From: Bacteroidia bacterium | GTDB lineage: Bacteria; Bacteroidota; Bacteroidia; Chitinophagales; Saprospiraceae | Direction: 5' to 3' | Assembly: GCA_030431945.1 (NCBI GenBank) | Contig: JAUIIF010000114.1 | Coordinates: forward strand, 1-9,995 | DNA length: 9,995 bases | Notes under the pieces: model-generated | Told to the model about the DNA's origin: nothing | Database searches by the model: none | The model's input: only the letters and a program-made list of their open reading frames with translations | In this document: one piece after another, positions 1 through 5,327 of the stretch | How the letters are laid out: the number at the start of each line of letters is the position of its first letter | Numbering within the stretch: the stretch's first letter is position 1 | Translations under genes and position numbers: made by a program

Positions 1-24
1 ACTCACGTAAAGTTTCATACTCAT
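1..24 (-). CDS. Start of a gene leaving the window; perhaps an RRM RNA-binding protein
   Basis: Only eight codons are visible, reading MSMKLYVS from an ATG at 22-24 on the minus strand. A good Bacteroidota promoter lies just upstream (43-70), which is the main reason to believe this is a real gene start. Small single-RRM RNA-binding proteins of bacteria usually open with a very similar strand (M-x-[IL]-[YF]-V-[SG]-N-L), so an RRM protein is my guess, but eight residues cannot prove it. The second Met (codon 3) may be the true start. There is no Shine-Dalgarno sequence, as expected for the phylum. Confidence applies to there being a gene here; the RRM identity is weaker. Confidence 0.45.
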
Positions 25-42
25 TTGGTTTGTAAAAGAACG

Positions 43-70
43 CAAAAGTACAACGCTGCGCTGCCATCAA
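43..70 (-). promoter_or_regulatory. Bacteroidota-type promoter for the left-edge gene
   Basis: On the minus strand a TTG (70-68) is followed after 17 bases by TACTTTTG (50-43), a full match to the TAnnTTTG -7 element of the Bacteroidota primary sigma factor with an acceptable -33 spacing. Transcription would begin near 37-39, giving a leader of roughly 14 bases before the ATG at 24. Confidence 0.6.
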
Positions 71-222
71 CTTGTTCGCCAACCCCAAATAGCGTGGATT
101 GTCCGTCTCGGGGCAGAAATACGGTGGCCGGAAGTTCCGGTTGCCGGCGCTTGAACCATTTTGGAAGAATGCCGTTAGGATGGCAACAAAGCTTAGAAGA
201 TAAAGTGAGTGTAATTTAAACT
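71..222. other. Non-coding stretch upstream of the left-edge gene
   Basis: No credible gene is seen. The only reading frame of note (25-219, TTG start) has atypical composition and overlaps the minus-strand promoter. One 13-base palindrome, CCGGAA-G-TTCCGG at 128-140, might be an operator or a small hairpin for the minus-strand gene, without other support. Confidence 0.3.
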
Positions 223-250
223 GCCTGCCGGGGTTCCGGCAGGCTTTTTT
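223..250. terminator. Strong GC hairpin with T-run, intrinsic terminator
   Basis: GCCTGCCGG (223-231) and CCGGCAGGC (236-244) form a perfect 9-bp stem with a four-base loop, followed on the plus strand by TTTTTT (245-250). The T-run favours plus-strand transcripts, but no plus-strand gene ends here. The neighbour that needs a terminator is rnhA, which stops 7 bases away on the minus strand, where the hairpin is followed by a weaker T-rich stretch (AGTTTAAATT). It probably works mainly for rnhA and shields it from plus-strand read-through. Confidence 0.7.
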
Positions 251-256
251 CATGCC

Positions 257-925
257 TTATTTTCGTCCGAAATCGGCGGGGATTTCTCCCCAGGCTTTGG
301 TGTCCCACTTATAAATAGGATTGGTTACTTTATTGGCCTTGAGCCAGGCCTCGGCCCGGTCGATGTATTCATAAAGAGTTTCCGTTTTGGGGCCGCGGGC
401 CAGCGTCGTCTTACATTTTTTCTTTTTTACCCAGCCGATCGCAATCTGCGAATCGCTGTAGATGGGCAGCTCGGGCATGTCCTGGGCGGCCAGGAAGGCC
501 AGCGCATGCACGAGGGCAAGAAATTCTCCGATGTTATTGGTGCCCAGTTTGAAGGAGCGGTGAAACAGTTGCTTTTTGCCGGAAGTGGTAACGCCCTGGT
601 ATTCCATTTTACCCGGATTTCCGGAGCAGGCCGCGTCCACGCTAATGCTGTGGGAAAGGATTTTGTCCGTGGATGCAGCGTTGCCGCGGCGGGAGGTTTG
701 GGGGCGCGCACGCTGGTGCGGGGTTGAGTTAACGGCCGCGCTGGCGGATTTGATGTAGTGGTGGAAGCTGTTCGCATAAGCCGCTTCCGCCTGGGCCCGG
801 GTGGGGAAAGATTTGTACTTGGCGCCTTTGTACCCGTCAATCTGTTGCTTGGCTTTATTCCAATCGGTGTACACCCCGGGCTCGTGCCCCAGCCAAACGA
901 CGTAAAATTTCTGCTGTTTTGCCAT
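257..925 (-). CDS. rnhA: Ribonuclease HI with N-terminal viroplasmin-type domain
   Basis: Degrades the RNA strand of RNA:DNA hybrids (R-loops, leftover primers) in the cytoplasm. The 222-residue protein has two parts. Residues 5-50 are the hybrid-binding/viroplasmin domain, with the typical pattern FYVVWxGxxPGVYxxW and YKGAxYKSF. A polar linker (about 51-90) leads to the RNase H fold, about 91-222. The acidic active-site residues are visible: D97 in SVDAACSGNPG, E134 in NNIGEFLAL, D158 in IYSDSQIA, and the last one most likely D218 in the C-terminal WGEIPADFGRK. This two-domain form and C-terminus are common in Bacteroidota. The ATG at 925 is preceded closely by a -7 motif (933-940), so the mRNA would be almost leaderless. 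Single gene, divergent from tatD, terminator at 223-250. Identification is secure. Confidence 0.95.
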   Translation of the reverse strand: MAKQQKFYVVWLGHEPGVYTDWNKAKQQIDGYKGAKYKSFPTRAQAEAAYANSFHHYIKSASAAVNSTPHQRARPQTSRRGNAASTDKILSHSISVDAACSGNPGKMEYQGVTTSGKKQLFHRSFKLGTNNIGEFLALVHALAFLAAQDMPELPIYSDSQIAIGWVKKKKCKTTLARGPKTETLYEYIDRAEAWLKANKVTNPIYKWDTKAWGEIPADFGRK

Positions 926-932
926 GTCGGTG

Positions 933-940
933 CAAAAATA
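933..940 (-). promoter_or_regulatory. Probable -7 promoter element of rnhA
   Basis: TATTTTTG on the minus strand matches TAnnTTTG exactly and ends only 7 bases before the rnhA ATG. No convincing TTG is found at the -33 distance. If used, transcription would start within about 4 bases of the start codon. Confidence 0.4.
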
Positions 941-1098
941 GCCTGCTTACCGGATAGTGCGATGTTTTTGCCCTCTCCGCCAAAGATCAGTCGTTCGGCG
1001 GCTGACCCGGTTCGTACTTCGCGTGCCGGCCGACGATTGACTTGGCGATAGCCCTGCCGGAAATTCCCCCTTCCGTACCATCTTTCCTGCTCCCTTCC

Positions 1099-1106
1099 TA
1101 CCTTCG
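1099..1106 (+). promoter_or_regulatory. Possible -7 promoter element of tatD
   Basis: TACCTTCG matches TAnnTTTG at seven of eight positions and lies 42 bases before the tatD ATG. No clear TTG is seen at the -33 distance; the region is a pyrimidine-rich tract. It is the best candidate in the 223-bp gap between rnhA and tatD. Confidence 0.3.
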
Positions 1107-1148
1107 CCCACCAAAACCGTTCTTGCCTGCATTTTAAGCTTATCCGAT

Positions 1149-1967
1149 ATGTTCATTGACACGCATACGCATCTTTACAGTACCAAATTTGCGGCCGAGC
1201 AGGCCGAGATGATGGCCAGAGCCCGCACTGCCGGCGTAGAACTTGCGCTGTTACCGGCGGTAGATCGGAGTAGCCACGCGGCCATGTTGCAGCTGGAACG
1301 GGATTACCCGGATCAGACCCTGGCCATGATCGGGTTGCATCCGGTCAGTGTAAAGGAAGACTTTGCCGAGGAGCTGGCGGTGGTGGAGACCTACCTGGCG
1401 GAACGCCCCTGGGTGGCCATCGGGGAAATAGGAATGGACCTGTACTGGGACAAAACCTACCGACCGCAGCAGGAAATCGCTTTCCTGCGTCAGTGCGAAT
1501 GGGCCCTGGCCTACGATTTACCGATCTGCATTCACGCCCGCGAATCCATTGATGAACTGCTGGAACTCATCGAAGGCATCAACAACCCCAAGTTACGCGG
1601 CGTCTTTCATTGCTTTACCGGAAACGTAGCCCAGGCCCGCCGGGCCATCGACCGTGGGTTTTACCTCGGGATCGGCGGAGTGGTCACTTTTAAGAACGGA
1701 GGCCTCGAACCGGTCTTGCGGGAAATGCCGCGCGAGCGGATTTTGCTGGAGACGGATGCGCCTTACCTCGCCCCCGTTCCGAAGCGCGGAAAACGAAATG
1801 AAACCGCTTATCTGCCGTTTGTGGCAGAAAAAGTTTCGGAGCTCTGGGAAACTTCCGTTGAGGAGGTTAGCCGACAAACGAGTAAAAATGCTTGGCAACT
1901 CTTTGAACTTGACCGGTTTGTAAAATCATCTTACCCCTGGTCGGCCCTCGCTGCAAGCGTAAACTGA
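1149..1967 (+). CDS. tatD: TatD-family metal-dependent hydrolase (DNase)
   Basis: Member of the TatD amidohydrolase-fold family: cytoplasmic Mg/Zn-dependent deoxyribonucleases, some with 3'-5' exonuclease activity linked to DNA repair. The 272-residue protein shows the family's metal ligands in order: H6 and H8 (FIDTHTHL), E93 (AIGEIGMDLYW), H129 (ICIHARES), H154 (VFHCFTG) and D203 (LLETDAPYLAP). The signatures GLHP (62-65) and PKRGKRNE after D203 are also typical. The length is slightly above the usual 255-265 because of a tail of about 18 residues after the final LFEL. The ATG at 1149 leads straight into the first metal motif, so the start is safe. Single gene, divergent from rnhA; no terminator is obvious before the tRNA. 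Which substrate it prefers cannot be read from sequence, and tatD versus the close paralogue ycfH is uncertain. Confidence 0.9.
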   Translation: MFIDTHTHLYSTKFAAEQAEMMARARTAGVELALLPAVDRSSHAAMLQLERDYPDQTLAMIGLHPVSVKEDFAEELAVVETYLAERPWVAIGEIGMDLYWDKTYRPQQEIAFLRQCEWALAYDLPICIHARESIDELLELIEGINNPKLRGVFHCFTGNVAQARRAIDRGFYLGIGGVVTFKNGGLEPVLREMPRERILLETDAPYLAPVPKRGKRNETAYLPFVAEKVSELWETSVEEVSRQTSKNAWQLFELDRFVKSSYPWSALAASVN

Positions 1968-2061
1968 TCATTAATCCCGACGATTGCCAATATAAATTTT
2001 GTTTTGTTGATCGTTTTTGCAATTTTTGCGTCTGTTCCGGGAAGGGCTATTAACGAATAGT

Positions 2062-2069
2062 TATCTTTA
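2062..2069 (+). promoter_or_regulatory. Possible -7 promoter element for tRNA-Ser
   Basis: TATCTTTA matches TAnnTTTG at seven of eight positions and ends 20 bases before the tRNA. The upstream 80 bases are T-rich but contain no TTG at the standard -33 distance, so this is tentative. Confidence 0.3.
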
Positions 2070-2088
2070 TTCCCCGAAACAAGTAAAC

Positions 2089-2175
2089 GGAGAGGTGCTC
2101 GAGTGGCTGAAGAGGTACGCCTGGAAAGCGTATATATGGGTAACCATATCGAGGGTTCGAATCCCTCTCTCTCCG
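2089..2175 (+). tRNA. tRNA-Ser (anticodon GGA)
   Basis: An 87-base class II tRNA. The acceptor stem GGAGAGG (2089-2095) pairs with TCTCTCC (2168-2174), with one G-U pair and discriminator G2175. The anticodon stem TACGC/GCGTA encloses the loop CTGGAAA with anticodon GGA at 2123-2125, reading UCC and UCU. A long variable arm (ATATGG/CCATAT), diagnostic for serine, precedes the T arm GAGGG-TTCGAAT-CCCTC. CCA is not encoded (CAT follows G2175), so the CCA-adding enzyme is needed. Its last 15 bases are copied again in the tandem repeat downstream. Confidence 0.95.
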
Positions 2176-2354
2176 CATTGACAGGTTAGGAAGAAATTTT
2201 CAGGAAGTATCGCAGCGGTTCGAACGCGGAGCGCAGCGATCACGACTGAAGGGAGTCATCCCTCTCTCTCCGCATTGACAGGTTAGGAAGAAATTTTCAG
2301 GAAGTATCGCAGCGGTTCGAACGCGGAGCGCAGCGATCACGAGGGAAGGGAGTC
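2161..2354 (+). repeat. Two tandem 97-bp units, each starting with the tRNA-Ser 3' end
   Basis: Unit 1 is 2161-2257 and unit 2 is 2258-2354; they differ at only two adjacent bases (CT at 2246-2247, GG at 2343-2344). Each opens with ATCCCTCTCTCTCCG, the last 15 bases of the tRNA, then a shared spacer. Each contains a hairpin-forming segment (ATCGCAGCG pairing with CGCAGCGAT, one mismatch, 2209-2217 with 2232-2240 in unit 1) around the palindrome GTTCGAAC, which resembles a T-loop sequence. The hexamer ATCCCT occurs at both unit starts and again right after unit 2 (2355-2360), inside the terminator. No reading frame is involved. Confidence 0.9.
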
Positions 2355-2365
2355 ATCCCTTTTTT
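2346..2365 (+). terminator. Terminator of the tRNA-Ser transcript
   Basis: AAGGGA (2346-2351), loop GTCA, TCCCTT (2356-2361), running into a six-base T-run (2360-2365). The same stem exists at the end of unit 1, but there the T-run is replaced by CTCTCTCC from the tRNA copy, so only the second copy should terminate. Confidence 0.65.
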
Positions 2366-2489
2366 GATTCCCTGTGGTAACTTTTGGTCCGCTTTGGCAA
2401 AATCTGGCGGTCTGCTAAGGCACCCATTTGGGGAAGGTTACTTCCCTGGCTTACCTTTAGGAGTAGAGAGACAGCTTTTTTTATTCTAT

Positions 2490-2600
2490 ATTACGGCCGT
2501 TCTAACGGAACCGGAGGTGATCAAAATACACAGGGCATTCTTCTCTACCTACAGAACTACGTGTGCTTTGCGCACAAATAACCGCAATGGCGGTTTTTTT
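2490..2600 (+). ncRNA. Candidate structured non-coding RNA or leader ending in a terminator
   Basis: There is no credible gene between the tRNA terminator and exbB, yet three hairpins occur in succession: CCGT/ACGG (2497-2508), GTGTGC/GCGCAC with loop TTT (2561-2575, one G-U pair), and a terminator (2580-2600). Between the first two lies GGAGGTGATC (2513-2522), a perfect complement of the 16S rRNA 3' end, but no ATG, GTG or TTG lies at translation distance behind it. A small RNA with its own terminator fits the structure. No clear promoter was found, and a decayed gene or a long exbB leader remain possible. I do not recognise the family, and the boundaries are approximate. Confidence 0.3.
2580..2600 (+). 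terminator. Intrinsic terminator upstream of exbB
   Basis: AACCGC (2580-2585), loop AATG, GCGGTT (2590-2595) and a seven-base T-run (2594-2600). It ends whatever is transcribed from 2366-2579, about 80 bases before the chosen exbB start. It could also act as an attenuator if exbB transcription begins upstream. Confidence 0.65.
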
Positions 2601-2680
2601 AAAAAAATCCAATGAGCCGAAAGGCTACTGTTGGTTTATTCTCTTCACGCACAAACTATTCGTTAAACCTAAATTTGGCT

Positions 2681-3394
2681 ATGCGACATCTATTCAAGAC
2701 GCTGGCGGCACTCACGCTGGTAGCATTTTCCACCGCTGATCTTGCGGCTCAGGACTCCGGAGGTTACCAAGTTCTCAAGAAGTACTTCATCGATGGAGAC
2801 TGGCGCTTCATGGCCATCGTACTGGTTTGTCTGATCCTCGGTCTGGCATTCTGTATTGAGCGCATCATCACGCTTAACCTGGCATCCACGAACACTGACA
2901 AGTTACTCTCCCGCATCGGTGAGCGTCTTGAAGAAGGTGATATGGAAGGTGCCAAGGAAGTAGCAAAGTCTACTGCCGGCCCTACGGCCAGTGTTCTTTA
3001 CGAAGGACTGCGCCACGCCAACGAAGGCCCTGACGCCGTTGAAAAGGCGATCGTTTCTTACGGAAGTGTCCAGATGGGCCTCCTCGAGCGCGGTCTCGTT
3101 TGGATCTCTCTCTTTATCGCCATTGCACCCATGCTTGGGTTCATGGGTACGGTAATCGGTATGATCCAGGCCTTTAACAAAATTGAAACAGTTGGTGACC
3201 TTTCCCCCGCAGTTGTTGCCGGTGGTATTAAGGTAGCCCTCCTGACCACGGTATTCGGTCTGGTAGTGGCCATTATCCTTCAGATCCTGTACAACTACAT
3301 CGTCAATAAGATTGATGGTATCGTTAACCGGATGGAAGACGCTTCTATCGCCCTGGTAGACATCATGGCGACCAACAACAGCTTTAAGGCATAA
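2681..3394 (+). CDS. exbB: ExbB/TolQ/MotA-family proton channel protein
   Basis: Inner-membrane motor subunit that, with ExbD, turns the proton gradient into force, normally passed to TonB for outer-membrane uptake. From the ATG at 2681 the protein has 237 residues. An N-terminal signal-like helix (MRHLFKTLAALTLVAF, ending LAAQ at 24) is followed by membrane helix 1 (about 44-57, ending CIERI). A cytoplasmic domain comes next (about 66-138). Helix 2 follows with APMLGFMGTVIGMIQAF (149-165), then helix 3 with GGIKVALLTTVFGLVVAI (181-198). The last two are the MotA/TolQ/ExbB signature, with the pore-facing T189/T190. An in-frame ATG at 2612 would put 23 polar residues before the signal helix and abut the terminator, so it is rejected. 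A TAAATTTG motif lies 3 bases before the ATG, too close for a normal leader. First gene of the cluster; 29 bases to the next. Confidence 0.9.
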   Translation: MRHLFKTLAALTLVAFSTADLAAQDSGGYQVLKKYFIDGDWRFMAIVLVCLILGLAFCIERIITLNLASTNTDKLLSRIGERLEEGDMEGAKEVAKSTAGPTASVLYEGLRHANEGPDAVEKAIVSYGSVQMGLLERGLVWISLFIAIAPMLGFMGTVIGMIQAFNKIETVGDLSPAVVAGGIKVALLTTVFGLVVAIILQILYNYIVNKIDGIVNRMEDASIALVDIMATNNSFKA

Positions 3395-3423
3395 CCAGCC
3401 CTCACTACTAAATCCAATCATAC

Positions 3424-3936
3424 ATGTACGCTTTTTTAAATAAGTACGGCCAGGCCCTGGCTTTCGGGATTGGAGTGCTGGTTACCGCGATTTTCGTCCT
3501 CAGTATCTTCTCCGCTCCTCCCGCCGAGATGGAAATGATCATGTCCGAAACCGCTGGTCCTGAAAAGTACGAAACGACGGCTTTTGACTTTGGTCTCTAC
3601 GCTTCTCTTTTCCTGACGGTTCTCGCCCTGGTGGGTGCTTTACTGTTCGGCATCGCGCAGCTGGCTGCTAACCCCAAAGGCTCCATGAAAGGAATCCTCG
3701 GCTTCGTTGCCCTCGTAGTCATTGCCCTGATCGGCTACTCCATGGCTAACGATGATATTACTCAGGAAGCGCCTTCCATCGTCAATTCCATCGAGAAGTT
3801 CAATACGGACCAGGACGCTAACTTTGACGGGGGAACCCTCAAGTTCGTCAGCGGTTCCATTATCACGGCCCTGATCCTGGTAGCACTTTCCGTGCTGTCC
3901 CTGATCGTTTTCGGGATCCGCGGTATTTTCAAGTAA
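3424..3936 (+). CDS. Four-helix membrane protein of the exbB-exbD cluster, function unknown
   Basis: I do not recognise a named family. The 170 residues hold four likely membrane helices: about 12-31, 58-80, 88-107 and 144-165. A mainly acidic loop with a short proline pair lies at 32-57, and a longer hydrophilic acidic loop at 108-142 (ANDDITQEAP, NTDQDANFDGG). No catalytic motif is visible. It sits 29 bases after exbB and 21 before exbD, so it is almost surely co-transcribed with both. Proteins of this kind, between exbB and exbD, are seen in other Bacteroidota as far as I recall. An accessory or stabilising subunit of the ExbBD motor is a reasonable inference from position only. The ATG at 3424 is preferred because it follows a stop in the spacer and gives compact operon spacing. 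Confidence 0.85.
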   Translation: MYAFLNKYGQALAFGIGVLVTAIFVLSIFSAPPAEMEMIMSETAGPEKYETTAFDFGLYASLFLTVLALVGALLFGIAQLAANPKGSMKGILGFVALVVIALIGYSMANDDITQEAPSIVNSIEKFNTDQDANFDGGTLKFVSGSIITALILVALSVLSLIVFGIRGIFK

Positions 3937-3957
3937 CTCGTAAATTCTCTACAGACC

Positions 3958-4515
3958 ATGGCTAAGACCAAGACCAGAGACCGGATGAATAATGAGATCA
4001 ACGCAGGATCCATGGCGGACATCGCCTTCCTGTTGCTCATTTTCTTCCTCGTCACGACTACCATCGCCGAAGACAAGGGTATTCTCGTCAAATTGCCACC
4101 ATGGTCAGACGAGGAACCCGATATTACGAAGCTGAAGGAACGTAACGTGTACTCCGTACTCGTGAACGCTCAGAACCAACTCCTTGTCCGGGAAGAGCCG
4201 ATGCGCCTCGCCAATTTGCGCGAGAACGCTAAGGAATTCATCTCTAACCCCCGGAGAATGGAGAACATGTCTGAATCTCCAAAGAACGCCATCATCTCGT
4301 TGAAGAATGACCGTGGTACAAATTACGAAACGTACCTCGCCGTCTACAACGAACTGAAAGGTGCCTACGATGAGCTCTGGGACGAACTAGCCCAGAAGCG
4401 CTACGGGGAACCCTATTCCGATGATATGCCCTACGCCCAGCGTAAGGCGATCAAAACGGAAATCCCCATGGTCCTTTCCGAGGCGGAGCCGACCAGCTTC
4501 GGTGAAGAGCAATAA
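3958..4515 (+). CDS. exbD: ExbD/TolR-family biopolymer transport protein (first copy)
   Basis: Partner of ExbB: one membrane helix near the N terminus plus a periplasmic domain. In the 185-residue protein the helix is about 19-36 (MADIAFLLLIFFLVTTTI). D21 sits at the place of the essential proton-carrying aspartate (D25 in E. coli ExbD), preceded by the typical basic, Asn-containing stretch (NNEINAGSMAD). The periplasmic part begins with GILVKLPPW and has an acidic C-terminal tail after about residue 140, longer than in classical ExbD (about 140 residues). It differs clearly from the two later copies, so it is an older paralogue that probably has its own role in the complex. Start ATG 3958, 21 bases behind the membrane-protein gene. 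A long hairpin follows the stop. Confidence 0.92.
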   Translation: MAKTKTRDRMNNEINAGSMADIAFLLLIFFLVTTTIAEDKGILVKLPPWSDEEPDITKLKERNVYSVLVNAQNQLLVREEPMRLANLRENAKEFISNPRRMENMSESPKNAIISLKNDRGTNYETYLAVYNELKGAYDELWDELAQKRYGEPYSDDMPYAQRKAIKTEIPMVLSEAEPTSFGEEQ

Positions 4516-4521
4516 ACTATT

Positions 4522-4563
4522 ATTCCGGGCCGGATGGCCTACCCGGTTACTCCGGTCCGGAAT
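4522..4563 (+). promoter_or_regulatory. Long hairpin between exbD copies 1 and 2
   Basis: ATTCCGGGCCGGA (4522-4534) pairs with TCCGGTCCGGAAT (4551-4563): 13 pairs, one of them G-U, with a 16-base loop. No T-run follows, so it is unlikely to terminate. It may protect the upstream mRNA against 3' exonucleases, or mark a processing site. A smaller stem, CCGCG/CGCGG, lies at 4585-4599. Confidence 0.55.
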
Positions 4564-4646
4564 TATTGCTTAAACACTCCCCTTCCGCGCCCGGCGCGGC
4601 ATCTTACGACCATCAACCGTCGTTAATTCAAATCAAGCATTAATCA

Positions 4647-5123
4647 ATGGCTAAGTTCACGAAAAAACGTGGTAAAGCGAGTCCTGCCGTCTCCACTGCA
4701 TCGCTTCCTGATATTATCTTCATGTTGCTCTTCTTCTTTATGATGGTAACGGTATTGAGGGACTCTGACCTTAAGCTGCAGGTGAATACGCCGGAAGCAA
4801 CCCAGCTCACCAAGCTCGAAGAAAAGTCGTTGGTGAACTACATCTACATTGGCCGCCCGACCAAGCAGTACCAGGAAGTTTATGGTACTTCTCCCCGGAT
4901 TCAGCTGGGGGATAAAATCTCCACGGTAGATGATATTCCGTTGTTCCTGGAACAACACAAAGTAAAACTTCCTGAAGCCAAGCGCAGCCGGATCACTTCT
5001 TCCCTCCGGGTAGACGGTGAAGTGACGATGGGCATCGTTCAGGACGTAAAGACAAAGCTGCGCAAGAGCGGACAGTTGAAAGTCAACTATTCCGCCGGCA
5101 AGCGCGCCAAAGAACTCAATTAA
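4647..5123 (+). CDS. exbD: ExbD/TolR-family biopolymer transport protein (second copy)
   Basis: 158 residues with the ExbD plan: basic N terminus (KFTKKRGK), then the membrane helix about 20-37 (LPDIIFMLLFFFMMVTVL) with the key aspartate at D22, then a periplasmic domain. The latter ends in SSLRVDGEVTMGIVQDVKTKLR, the usual ExbD C-terminal fold where residues respond to D/V-D strands. It lies 131 bases behind the first exbD in the same direction, separated by a hairpin but no evident terminator or promoter, so co-transcription is likely. Two unlike ExbD proteins next to one ExbB is common in Bacteroidota and suggests a mixed ExbD pair, which is inference. A strong terminator follows at 5151-5186. 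It shares about three quarters of its residues with the third copy. Confidence 0.92.
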   Translation: MAKFTKKRGKASPAVSTASLPDIIFMLLFFFMMVTVLRDSDLKLQVNTPEATQLTKLEEKSLVNYIYIGRPTKQYQEVYGTSPRIQLGDKISTVDDIPLFLEQHKVKLPEAKRSRITSSLRVDGEVTMGIVQDVKTKLRKSGQLKVNYSAGKRAKELN

Positions 5124-5150
5124 ACCTCCAGGCAGGTTCAATTAGCGGAT

Positions 5151-5186
5151 AAAGCCGTTCTTCCCGTAAGGGAGGAACGGCTTTTT
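5151..5186 (+). terminator. Strong terminator after the second exbD
   Basis: GCCGTTC-T-TCCC (5154-5165), loop GTAA, GGGA-G-GAACGGC (5170-5181), then TTTTT (5182-5186). The stem is 12 bp including one T-G pair and is flanked by AAA before and T's after. It closes the exbB-exbD-exbD transcript, so the third exbD needs its own promoter or read-through. Confidence 0.85.
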
Positions 5187-5280
5187 ACGTTGGGTACCGG
5201 AAAAAAACAGCGAAAACCACCCAATAGGCACGGAAGGGCATCTTATTGATAACGGTAATTAGTCTATTCCTGGTTACCCG

Positions 5281-5309
5281 ACCTGCGCTGAAGCAGGTAG
5301 TATAATACT
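5281..5309 (+). promoter_or_regulatory. Two adjacent palindromes before the third exbD
   Basis: ACCTGC-GCTGAA-GCAGGT (5281-5298) is a 6-bp stem and AGTAT-A-ATACT (5299-5309) an 11-base palindrome directly next to it, 18 bases before the ATG at 5328. They could be operator half-sites or leader structure. No exact TAnnTTTG lies upstream; the nearest candidate is a TTG (5246-5248) with TATTCCTG 16 bases on, which is weak. Confidence 0.35.
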
Positions 5310-5327
5310 TAGCCTAAATCCACCTCC

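Noticed and set aside
25..219. 64-codon frame ending just before the terminator at 223-250
   Set aside because: It starts at a TTG, overlaps the minus-strand promoter and gene start, has odd composition and matches nothing known to me.
2161..2354. tRNA 3'-end copies as attachment sites of an integrated element
   Set aside because: The copies are only 97 bp apart, have no integrase or cargo between them, and the whole unit including spacer is duplicated, so tandem duplication explains them.
2384..2581. Possible small protein gene between tRNA-Ser and exbB
   Set aside because: Only TTG starts, no conserved pattern, the frame runs through hairpins and its stop falls in the terminator stem. The 10-base Shine-Dalgarno match is in the middle of the frame, not ahead of it.
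2612..2680. Upstream ATG at 2612 as the exbB start
   Set aside because: It would place 23 polar residues before a good signal-type helix and start 12 bases after the T-run of a terminator.
2903..3421. 172-codon open frame on the minus strand opposite exbB
   Set aside because: The plus strand encodes the ExbB membrane signatures; the antisense product has no recognisable domain.
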